This document shows positions 40,712 to 48,370 of a stretch of DNA of 64,000 bases, one piece after another. The stretch spans positions 1-64,000 of the forward strand of contig JAUXTT010000014.1 of assembly GCA_030684395.1 (NCBI GenBank), read 5' to 3'. The notes beneath the pieces were generated by a model. That model had not been told where the DNA came from and ran no database searches. It worked only from the letters and a program-made list of their open reading frames with translations. The translations under genes and the position numbers were made by a program. The DNA is from Bacteroidota bacterium (GTDB lineage Bacteria > Bacteroidota > Bacteroidia > B-17B0 > Aurantibacillaceae). How positions within the stretch are numbered: position 1 is the first letter of the stretch; each line of letters starts with the position of its first letter.

Positions 40712-40752
40712 ACACCTGCCCGCCTGAACGAATGGTTCATTCGGGCAGGTGT
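40712..40752. repeat. REP-like palindrome (CACCTGCCCGCCTGAACG type)
   Basis: ACACCTGCCCG (40712-40722) pairs perfectly with CGGGCAGGTGT (40742-40752). The interior CCTGAACGAATGGTTCATTCG is the same palindrome type as at 21001-21030. A CTCTCTGTGTCTCCGTGGT repeat follows directly. Confidence 0.7.
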
Positions 40753-40785
40753 GCTCTCTGTGTCTCCGTGGTAGAACCTCCGAAA

Positions 40786-41598
40786 CTAATGTATCCCGCT
40801 TCTCACACTTTCTCTCTTCACAGGATTAATAGACATTACCGGAACCTTACTCATTTCAACAATTTTATGAGAATCAGATGTACCGAACAATCCGTCTTTC
40901 TTATTCATTTGAACAATAAGATCGATCTCATTATTACTGGCGTAGTCAACAACAGCCTGTGCAGTGTTATTACTTGGGATAGATTTGTTGGTACACGCTA
41001 TTCCACTTTCTTTTATGAATCGTTTAACCTGATTTATATATGGTAATAATTCATTTTCATATTTTTCATCATTAGGCGGAAAAACGGAAACAATTTTTAC
41101 GGCTGAATTATAATACTTTGCCAACTGAACAACCGGACCAACCTTTTCCCGGCTCTCAGGGCTCAGGTCTATCGGGATCAAAATATTTTTACACTCATTT
41201 CTATTATCGCTCGAACGGATGGTAATAATAGGGCAAGGTGCGTGATCAATAAATTTAGCAACAGGATTACTTCCCAAAAAACTTCTAAACCTAACCTGTG
41301 TATCTATACCAACAACAATTAATCCGCTTCCTAACTCTGCAGCTTTTTTATCGGTTGCTTCATACACATCGCCTTTTAAATTAATAAAATCAACTTCCAG
41401 TCCCGACTCTGCTTTAGTTGTTGCCGCGAGTTGTTCCAATTCAATCTGATGATCGGTACTACTGTTTGGATCAGCATGCATTAAAATAATTCGGGAATGT
41501 GTGTACTTAGCTAAGTTGTAGGTTTGTTGGATCGCAACTAAGGATTGTTTCGAAAAATCGACAGGAATCAGGATGGAACTATTTTCGTTTATTAGCAT
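40786..41598 (-). CDS. universal stress protein, tandem UspA domains
   Basis: 270 aa with two UspA-type domains in tandem (about 7-130 and 137-265). The first starts with ILIPVDFSKQSLVAIQQTYNLAKY and ends ...GLIVVGIDT..RSFLGSNPVAKFIDHAPCPIITI. The second starts KNILIPIDLSPESREKVGPVVQLAKYY. The nucleotide-binding GS-type loop is recognisable in domain 1 (GSNPVAKF) and degenerate in domain 2 (GTSDSHKIV). Cytoplasmic, single gene. Confidence 0.9.
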   Translation of the reverse strand: MLINENSSILIPVDFSKQSLVAIQQTYNLAKYTHSRIILMHADPNSSTDHQIELEQLAATTKAESGLEVDFINLKGDVYEATDKKAAELGSGLIVVGIDTQVRFRSFLGSNPVAKFIDHAPCPIITIRSSDNRNECKNILIPIDLSPESREKVGPVVQLAKYYNSAVKIVSVFPPNDEKYENELLPYINQVKRFIKESGIACTNKSIPSNNTAQAVVDYASNNEIDLIVQMNKKDGLFGTSDSHKIVEMSKVPVMSINPVKRESVRSGIH

Positions 41599-41785
41599 AA
41601 AGTCGTTTTAATAAAGATAATAAAAAGTCACTGAAATAGGAATTAATTAAAAGAAACCTTTTTATCTTACGTTTGAAGTAAAAATAATCAATCCATTGCT
41701 GGTGGGCAATTCATTAAACGAAAAATTATTCTCATTAAGATGTTGATAACTGATCTTGTTAATAGAAACAATATACACTTGGCTG

Positions 41786-43078
41786 CTAATGAAAATCGCA
41801 CTCTTTGCAGGGATACATGTCTTTTATATAGAATATACCGTCAAAAACACTTAGCCACTCTCCTTTTATTTCGTGATGCAATAATGCCTTCATTTTGAAA
41901 CTACTTTTTCTTTCAATAGAAGTATCCTTAATATCTTTAAAATTGATAAATGCAAAATCATGTTTTTTTTGGAAAACATAATGCTCAAAGCTATTGACAG
42001 AAGGTTTATCTACTTTGTGTTTTCCTTTTGATCCAATTTGTCCGAAAGTTCCCTGGTAAGAGTCAAAGCCTAAAACATATACTTGATCTTTTAGTTCTTT
42101 ATACACTTCAGCTCCCATCGTTACAATTTCATTACTTTTCTTAGCCTCGGTATGGCTTATATTTTTTGAGATATGAAAGTTATGTGCCCAAACAATTATT
42201 TTTTTACCTGCATATTTTTTTTGTGAGAGCCAAATAAGATTATCACTCATTTGAGAGTCGCGAATATTTGTGGAATAATCATTTCCCTGGTCTTCCGGCA
42301 GCCATGAATTTAAAACATATCCTTTTAAGTTCTTTACTTCCTGATTCCAAAAATCATCCTCAGTAGTTGCAGGCTTCAGTTGAGCAGTTAGTGTATCTAA
42401 AACCCGCAGAAATTCCTGTTGCTTAATTGGGCTAACCTTGCTATTGTACTCTTTACTTATTACACTATTCAGGGTCAGCATAAAGTCGGGATAAGAAACC
42501 GTTTGAACAACAGGTAAATTAAACTCTTTCATTACACTATCAAATTGCCTTATATAATTTTCCTTTGCATAAGCACCCGCGTGCCTGCTGTCGAACCCTG
42601 TAATAATTAATGGATCGGTAGTTTTAAAGCAATTATCTAAATAACAAAATAGCTCCCGGTTCTGCTCACACTTCGTCCAGAGTGAATAAACATTTCTATT
42701 GTTACATACGGTTTTTATATCTATTTCTCTTTTTTGTGCTTTTTCCCAGCTCATGTTCAAACTATAAAAATCACTTTCAAATGCGAGTACATCAAACCCG
42801 CATTTCTCATGCAAATATTTTATTAGCCTCGTTTTTGCCTGGAAAGTAGCTGCATCGCCATGATCTTGTTCACCCAGCATTACTATTTTCGCATCGCCTA
42901 TGGCATCTTTTATTGACTCCAGATCTGAAAAAACAGTATCATTCGGATCAATTGAATTTATAGCACCAAGTTTAGTATCGATTATATTTTGAATAAGCGT
43001 ACTCTCTCCCTGACCTTGAGTAAAATAAAAGGAGAAAATAAATAGAAGAGATAATCGAATATGTTTTTTTACACGCAT
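41786..43078 (-). CDS. erythromycin esterase family protein (secreted)
   Basis: 430 aa with a signal peptide (IRLSLLFIFSFYFTQGQ). EreA/EreB-type active-site pieces: VMLGEQDHGDA (E70, H73), VLAFESDFYSLNM (E101), and IIVWAHNFHISKN in the C-terminal half. In EreB the equivalent Glu/His set activates water to open the macrolide ring. Most family members in environmental genomes have other, unknown esterase substrates, and the export signal here argues against cytoplasmic macrolide resistance. Resistance should not be assumed from sequence. Lies in the accessory stretch ahead of the cassette-like gene. Confidence 0.8.
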   Translation of the reverse strand: MRVKKHIRLSLLFIFSFYFTQGQGESTLIQNIIDTKLGAINSIDPNDTVFSDLESIKDAIGDAKIVMLGEQDHGDAATFQAKTRLIKYLHEKCGFDVLAFESDFYSLNMSWEKAQKREIDIKTVCNNRNVYSLWTKCEQNRELFCYLDNCFKTTDPLIITGFDSRHAGAYAKENYIRQFDSVMKEFNLPVVQTVSYPDFMLTLNSVISKEYNSKVSPIKQQEFLRVLDTLTAQLKPATTEDDFWNQEVKNLKGYVLNSWLPEDQGNDYSTNIRDSQMSDNLIWLSQKKYAGKKIIVWAHNFHISKNISHTEAKKSNEIVTMGAEVYKELKDQVYVLGFDSYQGTFGQIGSKGKHKVDKPSVNSFEHYVFQKKHDFAFINFKDIKDTSIERKSSFKMKALLHHEIKGEWLSVFDGIFYIKDMYPCKECDFH

Positions 43079-43156
43079 AGGAGAATTTTAATGGTGCGTA
43101 GTGATTTGTGTTTTAAGGGTTTGGCCTTTTACCGCTCCCTAAAGATAACGCTTTTG

Positions 43157-43184
43157 ATGCCTGAATACTAAGCTGACTTCAGGC
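43157..43184. other. hairpin in the gap between the esterase and YwqK-like genes
   Basis: GCCTGAA (43159-43165) pairs perfectly with TTCAGGC (43178-43184) across a 12-nt loop. No T-run follows on either strand, so termination is uncertain. Confidence 0.4.
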
Positions 43185-43231
43185 AGCATTTCTATTCTTG
43201 TTCGCTGATCCTTTGCTGTTCATTGATGGTT

Positions 43232-43954
43232 TTATTTTTCACCTTTTAATTTGTCCTTGTTGTAAAATTGTGTTTTTTTCAAGTTACCTGTATCATCATA
43301 TTCTTTCCATCGTCCATCTTTTAATCCGTCTTTCCATTGTTGTTCAGATTTTGTTTTCCCATTTTCATAGTATTCTTTTCTTGTCACCACACCTTTATCA
43401 TTTTCATAGTCTGTAAAATCAAATTCTCCTTTTAAATTTCCAGTTGGATAATAATATTTCCAAAAACCGGTTGGAGGACAGTGATCAATATTATCACTTG
43501 TTGTTCGGGGTAAGTCACTCTCTAATTGTCCGGATGGATAATATCCTTTTACTTTATAAAAGACCATTGGGTAAAATTCCAATGCAAAACTATCAATGAC
43601 CGATTGCGATTTCGTAGAATCCTTGCAAGTCATTGCCAACATTCTGTCATTGTCTGTGAAAGGGAAATTATAAATTAATTGCAATGTATCATTAATGATT
43701 TGATAAAGAACAAGTCGCCTTGCAGAATCTGTTGTTGTCCAGCGACCATTGACAGTTTTAGAAACGACGGGCTTTTCTGATTTTAATTCATAGTTTGTCA
43801 TTGCAAAAGTAGAATCAGCCTTAAGAAATAATTCTAAGCCACTACCCCAGGAAAATTTGTGAATGGTACTGTATTCACCTATAATATTTCGTTGCCCGTA
43901 TGTTAACTGCATCAATAATAAGATAACAGTTAAGAAAGTAGTTCTGTGTTTCAT
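43232..43954 (-). CDS. secreted YwqK/MORN-repeat protein
   Basis: 240 aa. Signal peptide (TTFLTVILLLMQLTYGQ), an N-terminal lipocalin-like domain (GEYSTIHKFSWGSGLELFLKADSTFAM...NGRWTTTD) and four to five C-terminal MORN-type repeats (GYYPSGQLES, GFWKYYYPTGNLKGEF, KEYYENGKTKSEQQWKDGLKDGRWKEYDDTGNLKKTQFY). The YwqK label comes from a supposed antitoxin, but in Bacteroidota these repeats mostly occur in surface or envelope proteins. Attc-like element 3, with its promoter, lies directly upstream and co-oriented, so this is a lone cassette-like gene. Confidence 0.8.
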   Translation of the reverse strand: MKHRTTFLTVILLLMQLTYGQRNIIGEYSTIHKFSWGSGLELFLKADSTFAMTNYELKSEKPVVSKTVNGRWTTTDSARRLVLYQIINDTLQLIYNFPFTDNDRMLAMTCKDSTKSQSVIDSFALEFYPMVFYKVKGYYPSGQLESDLPRTTSDNIDHCPPTGFWKYYYPTGNLKGEFDFTDYENDKGVVTRKEYYENGKTKSEQQWKDGLKDGRWKEYDDTGNLKKTQFYNKDKLKGEK

Positions 43955-43973
43955 CTGTCTTTTTTGAAATTGT

Positions 43974-44159
43974 CACTAATGGTTTGCACACTGGCGCTTG
44001 CGGAAAATGAAACAATCAATTTCTATACGCAACCAAAGTAAAACGAAGATAATAATTTATTAGCGGAGGCAAAACAAAAAAACGTTGTGCAAACACAGCG
44101 CCTTAATTTAGCCAAAGCCCTTGTTTGTCCACCCGCATTACGCTATGTGTGCTGTTATG
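43974..44159 (-). repeat. attC-like inverted-repeat element 3 with internal promoter
   Basis: Read on the minus strand. It shares with element 2 a perfect 21-nt block (44100-44120 here), a GTTTTGCC(T/G)CCGCT segment and TTATCTTCGTTT. Its arms differ from those of element 2 but still pair: GCACAC (44147-44152, minus) with GTGTGC (43986-43991, minus), plus GCG/CGC beyond a bulge. Boundary boxes are degenerate (ATAAC on the left, CCATTAGTG on the right). It lies between the methyltransferase gene and the YwqK-like gene. Confidence 0.6.
44044..44073 (-). promoter_or_regulatory. Bacteroidota-type promoter inside attC-like element 3
   Basis: Minus strand: TTTG (44070-44073), 18-nt spacer, TATCTTCG (44044-44051). 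Same boxes as in element 2, pointing into the YwqK-like gene about 90 nt downstream. Confidence 0.55.
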
Positions 44160-44178
44160 TTTTGTGCGCGCTGCAAAG

Positions 44179-45126
44179 TTATTTTCTTTTCGAAACTAAC
44201 TCTTCACTCGAAAGTTGATATGCTAATTGTCTGGTTTTAGCTAATTTTTCAACAACATGATTGTGAAGGGCAAAATGGTCAGTATTAAAATTACATACTA
44301 AAGCCTCTACAACAGTCCTTCTGTTTTCGATATTGCCACCATTATGATAAAAATGATCTTTAGTTACAATATTAAACTTATTCCAAAATTTATTTACCAT
44401 CTCATTCTCTCTCCAATCATTATGATGCCAGGTGGAAAGAATGAATTTAGCTTTTGTTTTGCTTAATAAATTAAATAGGAGTTCTTCATCCGCTTCTGTC
44501 CACCCATTATAGTAGTCTACATGGCGCCCATAATAAGGAGGATCACAGTATATAATATCATTTGCTGTAGCAAGAGGAATGATGTCTGCAAATGATTTAT
44601 TATGAAAAGTCCAATTTGGTTCGGGTTGAATAATTTTTGAAACGGCAGAAACTTGATTTGTAATTTTGGTTACATAAGCCTGTGCGAATCTTTCCGGTTT
44701 TTTGCAAAATGGAATATTCCAATGACCCTTTTTATTAAATCGCATCATTCCATTAAATCCTGCGCGAGATAAAAAGATAAAGTCGTAAGGTGAAAATTCA
44801 CCATCATTAAAACGAGAACGGACTTTTAAATAGTGTTCGTAACCATCATTGTCAGCTTTACTTAAAATATCACCTTCATGTTCAAGGTATTGTTTCATCA
44901 GAGGAGCTGTGATTTTGTTCTCTTGAATACCTTTATAGAAATTTATAATGTGTGGATTGGCATCATTCAAAATGGCATTTTTATAGCCAGAATTAAAAGC
45001 GACCACGCCAGTGCCAAGAAACGGTTCTATCCATTTTCCTTTAACTTTCGGAGCAAGTTCATTTATCCATGGAACTAATTTGGTCTTTATGCCTTGACTT
45101 TTTATAGGAGGAACAATTATTTTCAT
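44179..45126 (-). CDS. DNA adenine-N6 methyltransferase, D12 (alpha) class, EcoRV-type
   Basis: 315 aa. SAM-binding motif I WIEPFLGTGVVAFNS (33-40 core), catalytic DPPY in DIIYCDPPYYGRH (195-198); the order motif I then DPPY defines the alpha class that includes Dam and M.EcoRV. Substrate segments FIFLSRAGFNGMMRFNKKGHWNIPF are typical. It methylates adenine in the recognition site of the paired endonuclease, expected to be GATATC. The start overlaps the endonuclease stop by 4 nt (ATGA), so the R gene comes first and translation is coupled. Confidence 0.9.
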   Translation of the reverse strand: MKIIVPPIKSQGIKTKLVPWINELAPKVKGKWIEPFLGTGVVAFNSGYKNAILNDANPHIINFYKGIQENKITAPLMKQYLEHEGDILSKADNDGYEHYLKVRSRFNDGEFSPYDFIFLSRAGFNGMMRFNKKGHWNIPFCKKPERFAQAYVTKITNQVSAVSKIIQPEPNWTFHNKSFADIIPLATANDIIYCDPPYYGRHVDYYNGWTEADEELLFNLLSKTKAKFILSTWHHNDWRENEMVNKFWNKFNIVTKDHFYHNGGNIENRRTVVEALVCNFNTDHFALHNHVVEKLAKTRQLAYQLSSEELVSKRK

Positions 45127-46127
45127 TTTCTTTTCCCTCCTTTCTTTGCTGCAGTTTTTTTGACAATAGCCTTCTTAACAGTTTTTTTAGCTGTTGTTTT
45201 TTTGTCAATTTCTTTACTGTTTTTTACTTTCGCGACAATTTTTTCTATAAGGTCTTTTCTTCCTTTAAATTCTAAGTAGTCTTTTAGTGTAGTTATTTTT
45301 ACAGGTTTACCATCTTTCATCATTGTTGCTGAACCGTGATTAATCCAATATTCATCAAACCATTCTTCGCCTAATTGACTAAAAATTCCGCTTCCATTTC
45401 GCAAATCTGCAATATCAACAATCGAACCTATGTTTGCGGTGTTTCCTGAGCCTTGTTTATCACTTGCTATTTTCCATTTTTCAGAAGCGAAAAAATCAAA
45501 ATCTTTGATAACGGAAGTAATAGATTTTAGGTTGTCAACTGTTGTAACATCACGTTGGCCAACCTTTTTATTTGGGGTTTCGTATTTTTCTTCAAGTTCC
45601 TTAACTTGAAAAATTTCTGTTTCGGAAAGATCATCAGTTACATCAGTTCGGGTATAAATAACCCCTAAGCAATAATGTCCAGTGTATTGATTGTAGGGGA
45701 ACTGTATGTTTTTATCTTTATCTCTTTCTTTAAAATAACCACCGTGGCTGCCTAAAGTGAATCCAGCCGTTTTATCATTGCGCCTAAATGTTGTTTTGAT
45801 GTCAAGTGCGAATTTCACTTCGTCATTTTGTTTATGAACGAAAGTTAAGTCGGGATACCAGTTTTGCTTTTCAGCAAGTATGATTTTATAACCAATACTT
45901 TCGGCAAATTGTAAAATTTGAGGGAAAATGTGAATTTCCAAAATTTTTGATACGATTTTTGTATCTGATGAAATGGTGTAAATATTCTTATAAACATCTA
46001 TAAAACCTTTAATTGTCCAGTCACCATCATCGGAAGAAACATATTTTTCAAGTTTGTCCGAAAAGGCATCAAGCTCCTTTTTAAAGTCAGATTTATACTT
46101 GTTTTTCTCTGCTAAAGTCATGTTCAA
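45123..46127 (-). CDS. type II restriction endonuclease, EcoRV family
   Basis: 334 aa. Clear resemblance to EcoRV: SDTKIVSKILEIHIFPQI, then NWYPDLTF (D93) and FALDIKTTF (D109, K111), the PD...D-x-K catalytic triad, FTLGSHGGYF, FPYNQYTGHYCLGVIYTR, and the DNA-binding loop SGSGNTANIGSI (226-235 core; EcoRV has GSGNTTNIGS). It should cut GATATC to blunt ends using Mg2+. Compared with EcoRV (about 245 aa) it has about 40 extra N-terminal residues and a Lys/Ala-rich tail (KKTTAKKTVKKAIVKK, GKRK) like histone H1. First gene of the R-M pair, preceding its methyltransferase. Confidence 0.9.
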   Translation of the reverse strand: MNMTLAEKNKYKSDFKKELDAFSDKLEKYVSSDDGDWTIKGFIDVYKNIYTISSDTKIVSKILEIHIFPQILQFAESIGYKIILAEKQNWYPDLTFVHKQNDEVKFALDIKTTFRRNDKTAGFTLGSHGGYFKERDKDKNIQFPYNQYTGHYCLGVIYTRTDVTDDLSETEIFQVKELEEKYETPNKKVGQRDVTTVDNLKSITSVIKDFDFFASEKWKIASDKQGSGNTANIGSIVDIADLRNGSGIFSQLGEEWFDEYWINHGSATMMKDGKPVKITTLKDYLEFKGRKDLIEKIVAKVKNSKEIDKKTTAKKTVKKAIVKKTAAKKGGKRK

Positions 46128-46456
46128 ATATAATAAAAAGAGTGACTTTTTTCTGGGGAATTATTGAAAGTTATTCAATTGGTAATTAAGCCTTTTAGGC
46201 TTAATTAGTTGTAGGTAGAAAGGGTTGTCGGAATGTTTTTGTTTAACCAAAATCTTGTCTTGAAAACGGTCTGCGCGCATTGAACAACTTCTCGCTAAGT
46301 GTAGTTTTTATTAATTGTAATCGTTTATAATTACTTGTAATTGAATAACGGAATTTCTCATCCAAATATAACAAAAAAACACCCCTTTCTCAAGAGGTGT
46401 TTCTCGTGTTTTCCACAATTCCTAATTGAATTAAATTGTTTAAAACAATCTAAACA
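46128..46456. other. intergenic region with hairpins and a terminator
   Basis: 329 nt between the TA-like pair and the R-M operon. It contains the perfect palindrome AATTAAGCC...GGCTTAATT (46182-46204, 5-nt loop), which has no T-run, and a terminator for the TA-like pair at 46372-46402. The rest shows nothing I recognise; the R-M promoter should be in this stretch. Confidence 0.55.
46372..46402 (-). terminator. intrinsic terminator after the TA-like gene pair
   Basis: On the minus strand AAACACC...GGTGTTT pairs over a short loop and is followed by TTTTTTTGTT. It lies about 55 nt downstream of the 49-aa gene. Confidence 0.7.
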
Positions 46457-46606
46457 CTAAGCTGCTTTCTTGGTACGCTTAGGTTCAGGATGGAGCTTTA
46501 ATTTCCGTTTTTTTAAATATTCAGAAATTGCTTTTTCCTCTTCTTTAGTTAACTCACCTAAACCGCCAATAAAGTCAACATCCAATTCTTTCCTTGTCTT
46601 TTTCAT
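46457..46606 (-). CDS. small 49-residue protein, antitoxin-like partner
   Basis: ATG at 46606, stop at 46457-46459. The protein is highly basic at the C-terminus and acidic in the middle: KELDVDFIGGLGELTKEEEKAISEYLKKRKLKL, then HPEPKRTKKAA. It begins 2 nt after the stop of the 176-aa gene, so the two are one operon. The LTKEEEKAISEYLKKRK helix resembles small DNA-binding or antidote proteins. No family assigned. It is a real gene by reading frame, spacing and composition. Confidence 0.6.
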   Translation of the reverse strand: MKKTRKELDVDFIGGLGELTKEEEKAISEYLKKRKLKLHPEPKRTKKAA

Positions 46607-46608
46607 GA

Positions 46609-47139
46609 TCAAATATTTTTGAAGTATTTATTAATTAATTTTAAAGCTGAGTTAGTTTCAATAATCATTACTCTTCCTCCAAAATGAAAAGCTCCTAAAG
46701 TTTCCTCGTAATGACCAACCAATTGTGATTTTGACAAAAAAGAAACATTACCCTCAAACCCTCTTTGAAAAGATAACCTACAAGCAAAAGCTACCAAATT
46801 TCCCGGAACTCCTAAATACACTTTGCCTTTCCCTCTATTGAATAAAGCACTTTCAAGTAAATGCATGTAAATATGGTTATCTTTTATTTCCAAACTCACA
46901 AGACCTTGAACAATTGATAAATTGTTAGTGATCGTTAGTTTATAAACCTCTCGCTGCGGGTCTTTCAGTTCCTTTTTCCAATCAAAGTTCCAACCGTTTT
47001 TCTTCGTTATCGTCTTTAAATCGTTGCTATTAATCAATGAGACTTCTGTTGAAAAACTATCACCTGTTAAGGCATTTTCAACTGAATTTGTAAGTTTATC
47101 TATCAAAAAATCTAAACCTCTGTCTTTCCTTGTTTTCAC
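46609..47139 (-). CDS. 176-aa protein, GNAT-like toxin candidate of a small operon
   Basis: 176 aa, cytoplasmic. The second half contains GKGKVYLGVPGNLVAFACRLSFQRGFEGNVSFLSKSQLVGHYEETLGAFHFGGRVMIIETNSALKLINKYF, where GNLVAFACRLSFQRGFEGNVS resembles the acetyl-CoA-binding turn of N-acetyltransferases and the tail the final strand-helix. It is followed 2 nt later by a 49-aa basic gene, a toxin-antitoxin-like layout, although the reversed order (large first) also fits other small operons. Function unproven. Confidence 0.5.
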   Translation of the reverse strand: MKTRKDRGLDFLIDKLTNSVENALTGDSFSTEVSLINSNDLKTITKKNGWNFDWKKELKDPQREVYKLTITNNLSIVQGLVSLEIKDNHIYMHLLESALFNRGKGKVYLGVPGNLVAFACRLSFQRGFEGNVSFLSKSQLVGHYEETLGAFHFGGRVMIIETNSALKLINKYFKNI

Positions 47140-47212
47140 ACATCTAATTTAAGACAAATTTAGGGAAACTCAAAACCATCAAGAAGGGTTTGAAACTCAT
47201 AAAACCTATTAA

Positions 47213-47284
47213 ACAAAAAACACCCCTTCTTCACTTCGACAAGCTCTGTATAAACTTAAGCTCAGAATGACGAGGGGTGTTTTA
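47213..47284 (-). terminator. terminator with a REP-like unit in the stem-loop
   Basis: ACACCCCTTC pairs with GAGGGGTGT around a loop that contains CTTCGACAAGCTC and AGCTCAGAATGACG. On the minus strand the stem is followed by TTTTTTG. Related to the terminators at 12690 and 40649. It serves the 3-hydroxyacyl-CoA dehydrogenase gene upstream (minus strand). Confidence 0.6.
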
Positions 47285-47295
47285 ATTAACCTTTA

Positions 47296-47342
47296 AAATA
47301 AACTCAGTGTACCTCAGTGCTCTCTGTGCCTACGTGGTGAAA
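47296..47342. repeat. dispersed repeat (CAGTGCTCTCTGTGCCTACGTGGTG type)
   Basis: A unit of the CTCTGTG(T/C)CT(C/A)CGTGGT family between the terminator and the 3-hydroxyacyl-CoA dehydrogenase stop. Confidence 0.6.
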
Positions 47343-47359
47343 AAAGTCGGAGGAAAAAA

Positions 47360-48262
47360 CTAAGCCATTTCCTTCTTTCTAAATCTTTCAGCTAATACTA
47401 ACTCTTTACTTCCTGCAGTGTATTCGTAAAATCCTTTTCCTGATTTAACACCAAGGTGGCCTGCAGTTACCATGTTTACCAATAAAGGACATGGAGCATA
47501 TTTAGGATTTCCGAAACCATCTTGCAATACACGCATAATATTTAAACAAACATCTAATCCTATAAAGTCAGCTAACTGCAATGGTCCCATTGGGTGTGCC
47601 ATTCCGAGTTTCATAACGGTATCAATTTCATTAACACCGGCAACACCTTCGTATAATGTAATGATTGCTTCGTTGATCATCGGCATTAAAATTTTGTTTG
47701 CAACAAAGCCGGGATAGTCGTTTACTTCAACAGGAATTTTACCTAATGATCTAGACATTTCCATTATTGCATTGGTAATTTCATCGCTTGTAGAATATCC
47801 ACGAATAACTTCTACCAACTTCATTACTGGAACCGGATTCATAAAATGCATTCCGATTACTTTGTCGGCACGTTTGGTTACAGAAGCAATTTTAGTAATA
47901 CTGATAGAAGAAGTGTTGGATGCAAGAATGGTTTGTGCAGGACAAACTTCGTCCAGTTGTTTAAATATTTTTAATTTAAGATCTACATTTTCAGTAGCAG
48001 CTTCCACTACCAGGTCAGCAGCAATAACAGCTTCTTCCACCTTTGTAAAGGTTTTAATGTTGGCCAATGTTTTTGTTTTATCAGCTTCGGTTAAAGTACC
48101 TTTTGCAACCTGACGATCGATGTTTTTTGCAATGGTTGCTAATGCCTTATCCAATGCAGGTTGAGAGATGTCAACCAAATTTACATTAAATCCGCACTGT
48201 GCAAATACGTGAGCAATACCATTGCCCATTGTTCCTGATCCTATTACTGTTATATTTTTCAT
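47360..48262 (-). CDS. 3-hydroxybutyryl-CoA / 3-hydroxyacyl-CoA dehydrogenase
   Basis: 300 aa, the single-domain type. NAD-binding ITVIGSGTMGNGIAHVFAQCG at the N-terminus, LASNTSSISITKIAS, catalytic-region GMHFMNPVPVMKLVEVI (His), NDYPGFVANKILMPMINEAI, C-terminal GPLQLADFIGLDVCLNIM and GVKSGKGFYEY. It oxidises (S)-3-hydroxyacyl-CoA with NAD+ in fatty-acid breakdown or butyrate metabolism. Monocistronic. Confidence 0.9.
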   Translation of the reverse strand: MKNITVIGSGTMGNGIAHVFAQCGFNVNLVDISQPALDKALATIAKNIDRQVAKGTLTEADKTKTLANIKTFTKVEEAVIAADLVVEAATENVDLKLKIFKQLDEVCPAQTILASNTSSISITKIASVTKRADKVIGMHFMNPVPVMKLVEVIRGYSTSDEITNAIMEMSRSLGKIPVEVNDYPGFVANKILMPMINEAIITLYEGVAGVNEIDTVMKLGMAHPMGPLQLADFIGLDVCLNIMRVLQDGFGNPKYAPCPLLVNMVTAGHLGVKSGKGFYEYTAGSKELVLAERFRKKEMA

Positions 48263-48343
48263 TAGATTGATGTTTTTTGTGTCCCGCAGATCACGCAGAT
48301 TTGCGCAGATTTTTTTGTTACTTTAATTTACTTATAACTATAG

Positions 48344-48367
48344 GTGGTTGAGCGTAGCCGAAACCAC
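48344..48367. repeat. REP-like hairpin GTGGTTGAGCGTAGCC...AAACCAC
   Basis: GTGGTT pairs with AACCAC around GAGCGTAGCCGA. It is the same unit as at 35865-35888 (one base different) and again abuts a stop codon, that of the TerC gene. Confidence 0.7.
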
Positions 48368-48370
48368 ATG

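Noticed and set aside
41786-43078. Macrolide resistance gene
   Set aside because: The family match is real but the protein is exported and divergent; calling resistance is not supported.
43232-43954. Antitoxin (YwqK annotation)
   Set aside because: It has a signal peptide and MORN-type repeats and no adjacent toxin; a surface or envelope role is more likely.
46182-46204. Intrinsic terminator
   Set aside because: AATTAAGCC/GGCTTAATT is a perfect palindrome but no T-run follows on either strand.
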